A stretch of 64,000 nt of DNA from Tetrapisispora phaffii CBS 4417. Lineage: Eukaryota; Ascomycota; Saccharomycetes; Saccharomycetales; Saccharomycetaceae. Under the pieces are notes generated by a model. That model was not told the DNA's origin and searched no databases. It saw only the letters and a list, made by a program, of their open reading frames with translations. A program made the position numbers and the translations under genes. Of the stretch, positions 47,778-57,080 are shown piece after piece. The DNA lies in contig NC_016528.1 of the NCBI RefSeq assembly GCF_000236905.1, positions 568,001 through 632,000 of the forward strand. Reading direction: 5' to 3'. Numbering within the stretch: position 1 is the first letter of the stretch; the number at the start of each line of letters is the position of its first letter.

Positions 47778-49829
47778 TTAGATCTCTAAGTTGGTATTTG
47801 CTAATTTGTTTTCTTTCTTGATCAGCTTCATCTCTTTCTTCCTCAGCTTCTCTTTTTGTTTCTTTAAATTTTTTGCTGTAGCTCTTGTAATTTTATTCAT
47901 ATTATATTTGTTTGTGCTGTTCCAGACGGAATTGGGTATTTGTTTCGGTAATTTTCTACCATATAGGCATTGATCGACTAACCACATCCCGACAATAAAT
48001 GAATCTCGATCAAGCGTCGCATCTCTTCTCTTGTCGACAAAGTTATAAATTTTGATCAATAGGTCAATTGGCAGGTTAGACCGAAGCCAGATATCTTTCA
48101 CAACCTGATTCATGATTAATCCTTCATCTGGAAGCGATTGAAACTCTACTTCTTCTCCATCCATCATCTTTTGGTACCAAGGTACCAAACTTAGATATCG
48201 ATATCGGTTACTGACCCACATCCCTTCATATCTTTTTCTTTCCTCCGTGGTAATAATAAATAAATCTTGATGTGACCTCCAGGGTCTGTCTTCATCAAAT
48301 TTATTTCTATAGCCTGTCTCGCTGGTAGGAGAATAAAAATTATGCCCAATTTCAGACTGTCTAAGAGTGCGAACTCTATTTTTCACATTATCTTCTTGTG
48401 AAGAGATTTTACTTTTACTGCTATTGTCATTCTTAGAATCAGTATATATACCATCTTCATCATCGGAATCAAAATCGTCCTCATCACTATACGAGTCGTA
48501 TTCATCCAAATCTTTATCAGAATTCGCAGTATCATAATACTCTTTCCCGCTGGAATTATCATGTTGTCTCATGGTAGATTTAAATTTTGTATTATTTTGT
48601 GTTTTAATAAAAGTCTTTCCATTCTCATCTTCTGTAACAGTCGATTTGATTGGTACGATTGTTTTTGATGCTGCACTTCTTAGCAGCTTTGCTTTGATTT
48701 TACCAAGGGTGCTGTTCCTAGTATAATTGGGAATTAAATCAGGTAAGGTACCTTGATATGTAACTTTCTTCGGAGGAACATTTGGATGTCCAATAGACGA
48801 CGTGGAATAATTCTGCTTTTGTTTTTCAAATAGTGATGATGGTGCAAACTTGGATACATTTAATGAATTAGAATCAACATTTTTAGCTAAATTGAGAATA
48901 TTTTCTACGTCTGAATAATCATTAGGGCTGGTGGTGGTATATTGGTCATTATCGGGGGAATCCGATGAATAAAGTTCGACTCTACTATGAGATAAGGGAC
49001 TTTGGAATTCATTACTATGGTTATCTAAACCAGTAGTATTAATATGATTATTTACCGCAAGCTTGTTCTTTGCAATGATGCCCTCATTCTTTTTCTTAAG
49101 AGAGCTTTTATGCATTCGTGCTAGTGCCGTATCAGAATTCCTCCTCTCGAAAATATCCTCCCGAGCAATAGAATTGATGTTTTTACCAGGAACCTGATGT
49201 CCAGTTCCTTGATAATGTGAGTTAATTGTACTGGGAGCATCAATCAGTTCATATTTGCTATCATCTTTTACTCCAACATATTCTGGAGAACTATCTTTCC
49301 TTGTTGATATATCACCTTTAGAAACTCTATGGACTGTATTGAATTCTGTAGAAGTTGGTGTTTGATCATCGACATAACTATTGGCCAAATTGGCAGCTAC
49401 TACTGCAATATCTATAGGAGAGATCTCTTTCCTTGGATTTGCTGGATTCCCTTCATTTATTGGTGATACATTCCCAGAAGTCTGAGTGTGTGATACTATT
49501 TCTGATATGTCATGCTTAGCTTTGAGTTTTTGATTACTTTTTGGATAATTTAAGCCACTTTTTGAATTAAAGTTAAATTTGTGAAATTGAGTCGACAAAG
49601 AATTGTCGTTTCTCAAACTTCTTGAAGATAAATAACGACCCCTTCGTTGTCCCTGTTTAAGTGCTTGTTGTTCACCAGCTCTAGTCTGCGGAGATGCAGC
49701 TCCAGGATCAGAAAACTTCCTAAACGTCAACTGCGCTGCTTGGAGTGAATCAGATTGCTCCTTATCGTTCAACTGCAATAGTGCATGCTTATGATTATTT
49801 TTTCCTAGTTGGAAGATATTATCAATCAT
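47778..49829 (-). CDS. IRS4: EH-domain protein Irs4/Tax4
   Basis: A 683-residue protein. The first ~470 residues are low-complexity and rich in Ser, Asn and Thr, with an acidic DEDDFDSDDEDG run. An EH domain occupies about 525-635 (WVSNRYRYLSLVPW, MNQVVKDIWLRSNLP, DRDSFIVGMWLVDQCLYG). The C-terminus is a Lys/Glu-rich helix. S. cerevisiae Irs4 (YKR019C, 615 aa) and Tax4 (YJL083W, 604 aa) are paralogues that bind the phosphatase Inp51, regulate PI(4,5)P2 levels and influence rDNA silencing and autophagy. VPS51 on the right fits IRS4 (YKR019C-YKR020W), so that name is preferred. Orientation is also compatible with TAX4. Confidence 0.88.
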   Translation of the reverse strand: MIDNIFQLGKNNHKHALLQLNDKEQSDSLQAAQLTFRKFSDPGAASPQTRAGEQQALKQGQRRGRYLSSRSLRNDNSLSTQFHKFNFNSKSGLNYPKSNQKLKAKHDISEIVSHTQTSGNVSPINEGNPANPRKEISPIDIAVVAANLANSYVDDQTPTSTEFNTVHRVSKGDISTRKDSSPEYVGVKDDSKYELIDAPSTINSHYQGTGHQVPGKNINSIAREDIFERRNSDTALARMHKSSLKKKNEGIIAKNKLAVNNHINTTGLDNHSNEFQSPLSHSRVELYSSDSPDNDQYTTTSPNDYSDVENILNLAKNVDSNSLNVSKFAPSSLFEKQKQNYSTSSIGHPNVPPKKVTYQGTLPDLIPNYTRNSTLGKIKAKLLRSAASKTIVPIKSTVTEDENGKTFIKTQNNTKFKSTMRQHDNSSGKEYYDTANSDKDLDEYDSYSDEDDFDSDDEDGIYTDSKNDNSSKSKISSQEDNVKNRVRTLRQSEIGHNFYSPTSETGYRNKFDEDRPWRSHQDLFIITTEERKRYEGMWVSNRYRYLSLVPWYQKMMDGEEVEFQSLPDEGLIMNQVVKDIWLRSNLPIDLLIKIYNFVDKRRDATLDRDSFIVGMWLVDQCLYGRKLPKQIPNSVWNSTNKYNMNKITRATAKNLKKQKEKLRKKEMKLIKKENKLANTNLEI

Positions 49830-50371
49830 TAAGACATAAATTTGCGATAAGCTTTAGTTATATGTATCTGTTTCTATTCTGTAGTATTTTAGATTATAAT
49901 GGCATAATATAATCATATACAAGTTGGCTTGTATTCAGTAGTACACATTAATTAAGGTACCATGAACTGATCGCTTCCTGTTAGAAAAGACTTGCTTCTT
50001 ATAATATATGTCGTATCTGGCTAACTATGTTGTCGTGTCAAAAATATCACCTATTACCAGTATTTATTTAATATGCATACTTTGTATGATCATCTGCTCA
50101 CGGATGTATATACATATTCTGTTAACAAATAGTGCGTACCTTAAAGATGCTTGAATCGCCAACTCGCCTTTTAAAATATAAACTTAATATATTGTTAAGC
50201 CGCAATTGACCAAAGTTAATGAAATGTAATATGATTTTTTATAAGTTCATAGAAAGTAGAAAACAATAGGATTGGGTTAGGCCCTTATCATTCATGAAGT
50301 ATAAGAAAGTGCTTCTTTGTATCTGGTAATTTCTTCTGTTTAGAGACTAACACTCAATCAAACTATAAAAA
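49830..50371. other. divergent promoter region IRS4 / VPS51
   Basis: AT-rich spacer between divergent starts. No tRNA, repeat or ORF is supported. Confidence 0.45.
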
Positions 50372-50848
50372 ATGCCTGAACAAATCGCTCATAAAAAGTC
50401 ATCGAGTGTTAAAATAAGTAATAAGGACAAAAGGCTGTTGCTGAAGGAAGTGTATAAGTTGGATGATGAAGCAAATGGCACATTAAGTGGAAATGATCAA
50501 GATGGCAATAAAAATCAAACTTCAAATAATAACGATGCTGTCCCTATGAATGACGCCAAACCCACAGCTCAATTGACTTCGAATGATATGGATTCCGATA
50601 ATGACGATACTCTGGAGGTTGAGAATTTAGAGGGAAAACCCCTGAATGAATTGGAGTTTAAAGACCTTCTGCATATCCATAACAGATTACTAAGAAAAGA
50701 AACTGATACTAATAATTCAATTAAAAATGTCATATATGATAACTATTATGATTTAATTAAAGTCAATGATCTATTGAAGGAAATGACTGATGACAATCAC
50801 ACGAAGCTTGAACAACTAAGGGTTACTCTAGAGTATATAACGAAATGA
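50372..50848 (+). CDS. VPS51: GARP complex subunit Vps51
   Basis: A 158-residue protein. The N-terminus is basic and polar with KDKRLLLKEVYKLDDEANG. The middle is acidic and Asn-rich. The C-terminal third has the conserved Vps51/Vps67 helix FKDLLHIHNRLLRKETDTN followed by VIYDNYYDLIKVNDLLKEM. Vps51 (YKR020W, 164 aa) is the fourth subunit of GARP, the tether for endosome-to-Golgi vesicles. It links the complex to the SNARE Tlg1 through its N-terminus. The yeast protein is much shorter than the human orthologue, as here. It is next to IRS4 as in S. cerevisiae, and convergent with ARG3 with about 77 bp between stops. Confidence 0.9.
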   Translation: MPEQIAHKKSSSVKISNKDKRLLLKEVYKLDDEANGTLSGNDQDGNKNQTSNNNDAVPMNDAKPTAQLTSNDMDSDNDDTLEVENLEGKPLNELEFKDLLHIHNRLLRKETDTNNSIKNVIYDNYYDLIKVNDLLKEMTDDNHTKLEQLRVTLEYITK

Positions 50849-50925
50849 AAAGAAAAGAAAGTTATTATAAATGTATAATATTATAGACAATAAAGGGCTT
50901 ACAATTATTTAAATGATCTATAATT

Positions 50926-51897
50926 TTATGCTGCAGCGTTGAAATTACCTTTGTTAATTACGAAGACATCAATTACAGCCATAGCAGCATACAATCTATT
51001 TTCTGCTTCTTGGAACACAATAGAATTCTCACTATAGAATACTTCATCAGTAACTTCTTCGTGATGTCTTGGTAAACAATGCATGAATTTATAATTGGGA
51101 GCAGCTAATGCCGCTAATTGAGAGTTGATTTGGAAGCCTTTGAATTGTTTCAACTTTATTTTCTTTGCATATTCTTCTCCCATTGAAATGAATGTGTCGG
51201 TAACTAAAACGTTAGCTCCTGCTGAACCCTTTTCTGAATCGTGTGTGATCTCAAATTGGCAATTGTTTTTTTTAGCTATCTTTTTAGCTTCTTCAAAAAT
51301 ATCTTTATCCAGTTCAATTCCATCTGGGGTCGCCACTATGACATCTATGCCTAACTTCAAACATGCAATTGATAAATCATTGATGACATTGTTTGCATCA
51401 CCTATCCAGGCCAATTTTAATTTGTTGTTTGTGTAGTCTAAATGCTCCTTGATTGTTAACAAGTCACAAATTGCTTGCAATGGATGGAACTTATCACACA
51501 GAGAGTTGATGATTGGAACAGAAGAATCTTTGCACAAGTTTTGAATATCATCATGACTGTTGACTCTTGCAAATATACAGGAAACCATCGAGGAGACAAC
51601 CTTGGTGGTGTCATAAAACGATTCATTAGTGCCCAGTTGAATATCATCCTTGCCTAGGAACATTGATTGAGCACCAAAGAAAGCAGCAGCACCTTCAGTA
51701 GAGATTCTGGTTCTTGTGGATCTCTTGCTGAATAGCAATGCTATGGTTCTTCCTATTAGTTTCAAATGATTTTTTTGGAACTCTGCTAGGTCATTGCTTT
51801 TGAATACATTTTTATAGTATTCAGCCCTGTTGACCAATATGGAGAACTCTTGGTCAGATAGGTCCTTAATTGAAATTAAATGACGGATTTGAGACAT
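50926..51897 (-). CDS. ARG3: ornithine carbamoyltransferase Arg3
   Basis: A 323-residue enzyme that makes citrulline from ornithine and carbamoyl phosphate in arginine synthesis. The carbamoyl-phosphate motif STRTR is at 60-64, HPLQ at 138-141 and the ornithine-binding HCLPRH at 273-278. There is no N-terminal extension: the catalytic fold begins almost at residue 1 (MSQIRHLISIKDLSD). This agrees with the cytosolic location known for S. cerevisiae Arg3 (YJL088W, 338 aa), in contrast to the mitochondrial enzyme of many fungi and animals. SIP4 (YJL089W) is next on the same strand, as in S. cerevisiae. Two Gcn4-type sites lie upstream. Confidence 0.97.
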   Translation of the reverse strand: MSQIRHLISIKDLSDQEFSILVNRAEYYKNVFKSNDLAEFQKNHLKLIGRTIALLFSKRSTRTRISTEGAAAFFGAQSMFLGKDDIQLGTNESFYDTTKVVSSMVSCIFARVNSHDDIQNLCKDSSVPIINSLCDKFHPLQAICDLLTIKEHLDYTNNKLKLAWIGDANNVINDLSIACLKLGIDVIVATPDGIELDKDIFEEAKKIAKKNNCQFEITHDSEKGSAGANVLVTDTFISMGEEYAKKIKLKQFKGFQINSQLAALAAPNYKFMHCLPRHHEEVTDEVFYSENSIVFQEAENRLYAAMAVIDVFVINKGNFNAAA

Positions 51898-52439
51898 GGT
51901 GTAATACTTGAATAAAACTGTGAATATGCTACAAAATGATATACTAGTTTATGTAATTTTTAGTGTAAGAAAAATTGATAGAGAGACGTTTCAACTGCAT
52001 GTCCACAGATTGAATTGACATGCCTTTATATATGTCAATTAGAATGAACAATTGGCATCGCCCATCTTTATCTACTGCATTAGCACTCAAAACAACTGGT
52101 GCTTGAACCAGCCTTAGTTCTGAGTGGTAATAAAGTAATACAACTTAACCTAAATGTATTCAACCAACAAACCCCCAAGGCACCGCACCATTTCCTGTAC
52201 CAATCAATAATCACAAGTAATGATTCAACGATGCACTGGCCAAAATGGTTTAGTCATATGTCGAATTATAATGAAACCTTGACGTTGCATAGTGGAAGTA
52301 ACTGGTTTTGGACTCTTTACTCAGATGGAATATCCATGCTAGCTTGTCCTGAACCATAGTTAAGAAGTGTCACATACATTAAACCTGTTACGAATACTTT
52401 ACGAAATGCGAAATGTTTAAGATTTGAATTTTCAAAAAT

Positions 52440-52446
52440 TGAGTCA
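52440..52446 (+). promoter_or_regulatory. Gcn4-type site upstream of ARG3
   Basis: TGAGTCA is a full Gcn4 half-site palindrome, 543 bp upstream of the ARG3 start. ARG3 is a general-control target in S. cerevisiae. The distance is long for a yeast UAS, so the effect is inferred. Confidence 0.5.
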
Positions 52447-52606
52447 GAACGTTCAAAAAACGGTGGACGTGCGGCGATTTCTGTGTGAACAACGACTGAA
52501 AAACTGAAATGTTGGAACGATTTCACACTTTTCTTCGAAAAAAAGTTTGACCGAAACAGGAAACCGCAAAGAAAATGCCGTGCAAGACACCTATTTTGAC
52601 GGTTTC

Positions 52607-52613
52607 TGACTCA
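52607..52613 (+). promoter_or_regulatory. Gcn4-type site upstream of ARG3
   Basis: TGACTCA, the second of two consensus Gcn4 sites in this spacer, lies 710 bp upstream of ARG3. It carries the same caution about distance. Confidence 0.45.
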
Positions 52614-52733
52614 TAGTTTGCTTAGGTTTCCGTGGGAAGGGCGGTGCGGTGTTAGGGGTATGTGACAAGAGGAAGAATAGGGTTTGCAAGCGCATGTGCA
52701 CACGGTTAATGAAACCCTAACATGGTGGCTGGT

Positions 52734-52795
52734 CCGGGTAAAATGAATGTGTCTCTAAGGTGTTACAGATGTCGGAGACTGGAAGGGACGGGTAA
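52734..52795 (+). promoter_or_regulatory. pair of Reb1-type sites downstream of SIP4
   Basis: CCGGGTAA at 52734-52741 and CGGGTAA at 52789-52795 lie 130-190 bp beyond the SIP4 stop codon, in the path of its transcript. Reb1 can block RNA polymerase II as a roadblock terminator, so these could separate SIP4 from the ARG3 promoter. Confidence 0.55.
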
Positions 52796-52924
52796 TAGTA
52801 GATGATGATAGTAAATATAATATAATATAACCTATATGTATGTGTATATATGTATGTGTGTTTAGGATATATTGTAGTAAATGAGAGGGTTGGATGCAGT
52901 TCATCATTGATACAGTTCTGGTTA

Positions 52925-55900
52925 TCAATCTTGTATTTTCTTTAAGAGGTTCAATTGAGAATTGGATTTTAAAAACAACATGTCAGAAAAGGATCTTGTC
53001 GTCTCTATGAAGTTGAAATTGTTGAAACTTGGGGTCTTGTTGGGACTCTGTAGCAAGTTTTGTGCTTTGTGGCCATTCAACGACGAAGCTCCATCAGTTT
53101 TATATTTTGCGGTAGTGTTATCTCTTTCATCCGGTTTGGAGTCTTCAGTGGCCTCTGGTCTGCAATTGACTGCACTAGGAGATAATGGCTCGTGAGAGAC
53201 TGGCTTTAAAGAATTGTTCAAGATCATATGATCAAGTTTTACTTGGTTATCTTGAAGGGTTTGTGCATTCCCAGGCAGTATGATTGCACTGACGTTGCTA
53301 GTCATGGAACTTTGATTGTTCTTCGCAACTTTATTTTTATTCATGTACTCCTTTGTCTTTATTAAAGTTGCGGGCGAGCGGTCATATCTGGACTGGAAAA
53401 GTGACTTATGACGCTTGTGTACAAATGGAATTTCTAGCGGTTGTAAATTGTCGTTTGTAAAGTCATCCTCGTCATCATCTTCCGCGTAACCGTCGTCGGT
53501 TTCCTCTTGATTAAGTAGAAATTCAGAAGAGTATTTACCGACATCAACCAAGTTGTTATTTCCGTCAAGTTGAGTTAATGACTTCAACGAAAATGATTCA
53601 AACAAAGGCTGATAAAATCCAGTATTATCAACAATGTTAGGCTTGCAATTTTCGAGATGATCTCTCATACTAGGCGCATGTTCTGCATTGGCAATATTTT
53701 GGTTCCTCCCTATATTTCCTTCAGTAGCTACATATTCTAGATCGGGATTGGTGTTGGTAGGATCTACAATATTATTATCTGTAAACATATCAAATTGATC
53801 CATTATTGCATCTGAATTGCATTTTAATAGATTAGTTCTTCCACCAAAGAAAAAAGAAAAATTGTAACCATTGCCTATTTTATTTGTGTCGTTAAAATTC
53901 GAGACAGATTGCAAGTAACCTAATTTATTGTATTTGTTCAAATTTGTGTTGCTCAATTTCAATTTCAAACTTAAATCAAATTTGAAATTATTTTGTAATT
54001 CAACTAATAATACATTTTTCATGTCATCAAAAAACCAAAGTGTGCAGAATCTTGTTAAAAATGTTTTATATCTTAATAGATTCCAATTTTCTGGCAATGT
54101 CAAATCACCATCGAATTTTTTCGTATTGGTTACAGACCAGCTGTTTAAATGCAGAAGAGAAAACCTTATGATTTCTGTATTTTGACAAGGTAAAAAATAC
54201 TTGACATAGAATTGTTGCGGTTGATCTTTCAGGGAAAAGTTTCCATTGGTCAAAAAACTATGGTATTTTAATAAGATTTGGAAACTGTTTTCAACCTTCG
54301 ACTGATCTTGGATTAACGTTGAATTATCATTGATCGTAATATTTTGATTCTTCTTGGGGTATTTTGTTTTATAGTTATTCTTCGATGCTGTATATAAAGA
54401 ATTGTTTGTTGCTGGATTTATCAATACTGCCTGCAATATCAGATAATATAATGTCATTTGTAAACTTTTGCATTCATCTGTTGTTAAGGTCTTCTCTAAG
54501 AAATTCTCGTTATTATTAAAATAGAGATTTTTTTTAATCAAAACATTTTCATAATCTTGGAAATGAATAGATAGTTGTTCATTAGGCAACATGATGTTAG
54601 TGGACACAATTGAAACGAATTCATTTAATATTTTAAATAAATTTAATTTTTCATCATATATTCCCAGTAGAAGATCAGAGTCATATTCTGTATTTAGATT
54701 TGCAATCAGTCTGATATCCTTCTTATGCAAAAGATTCCACCATTTTAACAGAAATTTATAACAAGTAATTGAAATACTTCTATTTTTTATTAATTCATTT
54801 CTGTTCGCAATGGAATAATTGGCATAAATATCATTATCTAACGATTTTTTCATTGGTTTATTTTTGATTTGGTCTTTGTTGATAAAATTCGAAGTTTTCA
54901 ATGCATCATTGATGAAAACAGTTGTTATATTGAATAAATCATTGATAATTGATAAATTATTTGAATCAATCACTGACATATAATAATAAATAGATAGATT
55001 CAATAAATTCAAAATCTTAATATTTTGATTTTGTTTATTAACATCCTTGAAATGATAGTAGTTATTAATTATTACAGTTTTTGTGACTTCAAATAATTTA
55101 AATTTATCAAAACAACTCCAATTTAATTGAATAATATAGCAAATAATCATTATATTTATTGGGTTTTTATTTATTGTATTATTTGTCAAATTTGAAACTT
55201 CAACCAAATCATCATTGGAATATAGTAGTGGTAAGATTGAGTTTTGAATGACAGTGAAATTATTAATTGATAAATCTATCAGTTCTTTTAATTGTGCTAG
55301 ATTCGTATTTGCTTTGTTAATTAAAAAATTTGGCAAATAGTTATATTGTGGATTTAATTGTAAATTCGAGATTAATATGGATAATTGAAAATCAACCAAC
55401 CATTCTTTATCAATAAAGTTTTTAGTAAACTTTTCATTTAACAAAGTTTCGGCTGAATATAAGGAATCTTTTATTATTACGTCCCAAAATTCACTTCTAT
55501 CTATTAAATTTTTCTCTGTTTCAAGGGTAGACGATTGAGCAGTGCTGTTGTCACTACAACAATTTTCTATTAATTTTTTGTTCTGAACAGAACTGGTATT
55601 ACCTTCGATTGATGGGGACTGTGTTTCCAAAAGTTTCAATTTATGTTGTAATTCAATCACTTGTCTTTCTAGCATTTCAGTATAGCCTTTGGGGAAGCCT
55701 CTTCTTGTTAGCCTATCACTTGTTTTACAAGCAAACTTAATTTTTGAGCAGTGAGTACAACTTGGTTTTAAACCGTCGCACTTTATTTTCTTTAGTCTAC
55801 ACCTATCACAAGCCTGTGATAAACGAATATTAATGTCGTTATCATAATGTTCATTACCGAGTTTCAGAGAGTCCTTCATACCATGAAAATCGTCATGTTG

Positions 55901-56059
55901 ATTGCCTACTGGCTTCTCCTTCAAGCTATGTTGATCTGGGACGGGAACTAGCGCCCGTGGAGCTACTGAATTATTTCTATTGCCATACTTTCTTTTCTTT
56001 CTATTTTTCACCTCGACTTGTAATTTTGTTGTTTCTCTCGTAGAAGCTAACCGTGGCAT
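52925..56059 (-). CDS. SIP4: Zn(II)2Cys6 transcription factor Sip4
   Basis: A 1044-residue protein. The zinc cluster lies at 84-111 (C-x2-C-x6-C-x6-C-x2-C-x6-C, with CDRCRLKKIKCDGLKPSC). It is followed by the linker RRGFPKGYTEMLE and a coiled-coil dimerisation segment with ERQVIELQHKLKLLE. The central ~550 residues are the fungal regulatory region. The C-terminal part is acidic and Asn/Ser-rich (DDGYAEDDDEDDFTND). Sip4 (YJL089W, 829 aa) binds carbon-source-responsive elements and activates gluconeogenic genes under Snf1 control. Its zinc cluster is close to that of Cat8, but the linker and the synteny with ARG3 favour Sip4. The protein is about 200 residues longer than in S. cerevisiae, through Asn-rich insertions. 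Confidence 0.92.
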   Translation of the reverse strand: MPRLASTRETTKLQVEVKNRKKRKYGNRNNSVAPRALVPVPDQHSLKEKPVGNQHDDFHGMKDSLKLGNEHYDNDINIRLSQACDRCRLKKIKCDGLKPSCTHCSKIKFACKTSDRLTRRGFPKGYTEMLERQVIELQHKLKLLETQSPSIEGNTSSVQNKKLIENCCSDNSTAQSSTLETEKNLIDRSEFWDVIIKDSLYSAETLLNEKFTKNFIDKEWLVDFQLSILISNLQLNPQYNYLPNFLINKANTNLAQLKELIDLSINNFTVIQNSILPLLYSNDDLVEVSNLTNNTINKNPINIMIICYIIQLNWSCFDKFKLFEVTKTVIINNYYHFKDVNKQNQNIKILNLLNLSIYYYMSVIDSNNLSIINDLFNITTVFINDALKTSNFINKDQIKNKPMKKSLDNDIYANYSIANRNELIKNRSISITCYKFLLKWWNLLHKKDIRLIANLNTEYDSDLLLGIYDEKLNLFKILNEFVSIVSTNIMLPNEQLSIHFQDYENVLIKKNLYFNNNENFLEKTLTTDECKSLQMTLYYLILQAVLINPATNNSLYTASKNNYKTKYPKKNQNITINDNSTLIQDQSKVENSFQILLKYHSFLTNGNFSLKDQPQQFYVKYFLPCQNTEIIRFSLLHLNSWSVTNTKKFDGDLTLPENWNLLRYKTFLTRFCTLWFFDDMKNVLLVELQNNFKFDLSLKLKLSNTNLNKYNKLGYLQSVSNFNDTNKIGNGYNFSFFFGGRTNLLKCNSDAIMDQFDMFTDNNIVDPTNTNPDLEYVATEGNIGRNQNIANAEHAPSMRDHLENCKPNIVDNTGFYQPLFESFSLKSLTQLDGNNNLVDVGKYSSEFLLNQEETDDGYAEDDDEDDFTNDNLQPLEIPFVHKRHKSLFQSRYDRSPATLIKTKEYMNKNKVAKNNQSSMTSNVSAIILPGNAQTLQDNQVKLDHMILNNSLKPVSHEPLSPSAVNCRPEATEDSKPDERDNTTAKYKTDGASSLNGHKAQNLLQSPNKTPSFNNFNFIETTRSFSDMLFLKSNSQLNLLKKIQD

Positions 56060-57080
56060 TATTAAATATATGTGTGTGTGTGTGTATGTGAACGTGCGTA
56101 TGAATGAATGTGTATTATCTTTGTTTTAAATTATTTGTGATCGCTTTCATTTACACAAAAGCAAACAGATTTAGCCGCCGAAACAAATATAAAAACAGAA
56201 ACAACCAAAGAAATTAGGGGACAACACAGAAACAGAAATAGGAGGGAAAGGATCTGTTGAACTGCTGAACGTTCCTTTAATGTTTCATTTCCGTTGTCCT
56301 TAAATAAAATGTGAAAAACAATAATTAACTTTCCAGCCAATAAGATCATAAATAAAAAGGTTACCTTAATAAACAACCACAGTGCAACACTTCCGTCTCC
56401 CCCAGACATTCATATCGAGAACCTAAATTACCAAAATATAAGTAAAAAGAGTCATTGCTCTAATTGAATGACTATCTTCTCATCAGCTCTGGTATCACTG
56501 CACAGAAACGTATTGCGGTTCAGTTTCCAAGGGGGGAGTGTAGCGTGGAGGTTATAGAAATGACCTGCACTTTGCTCAGCCCCTTCGTTACTATTACGAC
56601 TGGAACTTCTTCGTAATTCCAGATGAAAAAAAGAATGATCATTGCGAACAAGAAGCATATTACCAAGGGAGACAATTCGAGGAGGTATTGAGTGTGCGTC
56701 TGGGGAAGAAATTGACTTTTGGGATTATCAATGGTCGCTTGCATGCGGGGGTTTCATTAGTAGTGCGGCACGGAAATTACTTCTCCGCATTCTATATTTT
56801 TCGTGGATTCGAACACGAAAAGAAAAGAAAAGGCAAAGGCGGGCAATGCTTGACAAGGGCAGGAACTTAACCGGAATAGTGCAGTGCATAGAGTGAAAAG
56901 GTGTCGCTAATATACAGACTCGTATCTATATATATGTGTAGGTATGTATACGTACGATTGTATTCTTATTAAGTGATTTATATTTACAGGGATTTCCTGG
57001 TTGTTAATATTGTCTAATATATAAGTTGTTTAAATGTATTCGTGTAAATGCCGACACTCGGGTTTCTTCGTCACTTACGA
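56060..57080. other. 1.02-kb spacer: SIP4 promoter and AIM25 3' flank
   Basis: Has a TG microsatellite just upstream of SIP4 (about 56070-56088) and GC-richer sequence at 56500-56880. A minus-strand ATG frame at 56131-56409 encodes 92 residues with two strongly hydrophobic stretches (see findings). Other frames are short and overlap one another. This is a junction between blocks that are separate in S. cerevisiae. Confidence 0.5.
56070..56088. repeat. (TG)n microsatellite upstream of SIP4
   Basis: A run of TG dinucleotides lies in the 5' leader or proximal promoter of SIP4, within 30 bp of its start codon. It is seen directly. Confidence 0.85.

Larger units (their letters stand above)
51898..52924. 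other. 1.03-kb spacer: ARG3 promoter and SIP4 3' flank
   Basis: Contains two Gcn4-type sites, two Reb1-type sites nearer SIP4, telomere-like CCCTAA/TTAGGG motifs near 52651 and 52714, and TA/TG-rich sequence at about 52815-52862. Small plus-strand frames occur but have no relatives. Confidence 0.55.

Noticed and set aside
56806..56815. tRNA B-box-like GTTCGAATCC on the minus strand
   Set aside because: No proper T stem, A box or acceptor stem can be formed around it.
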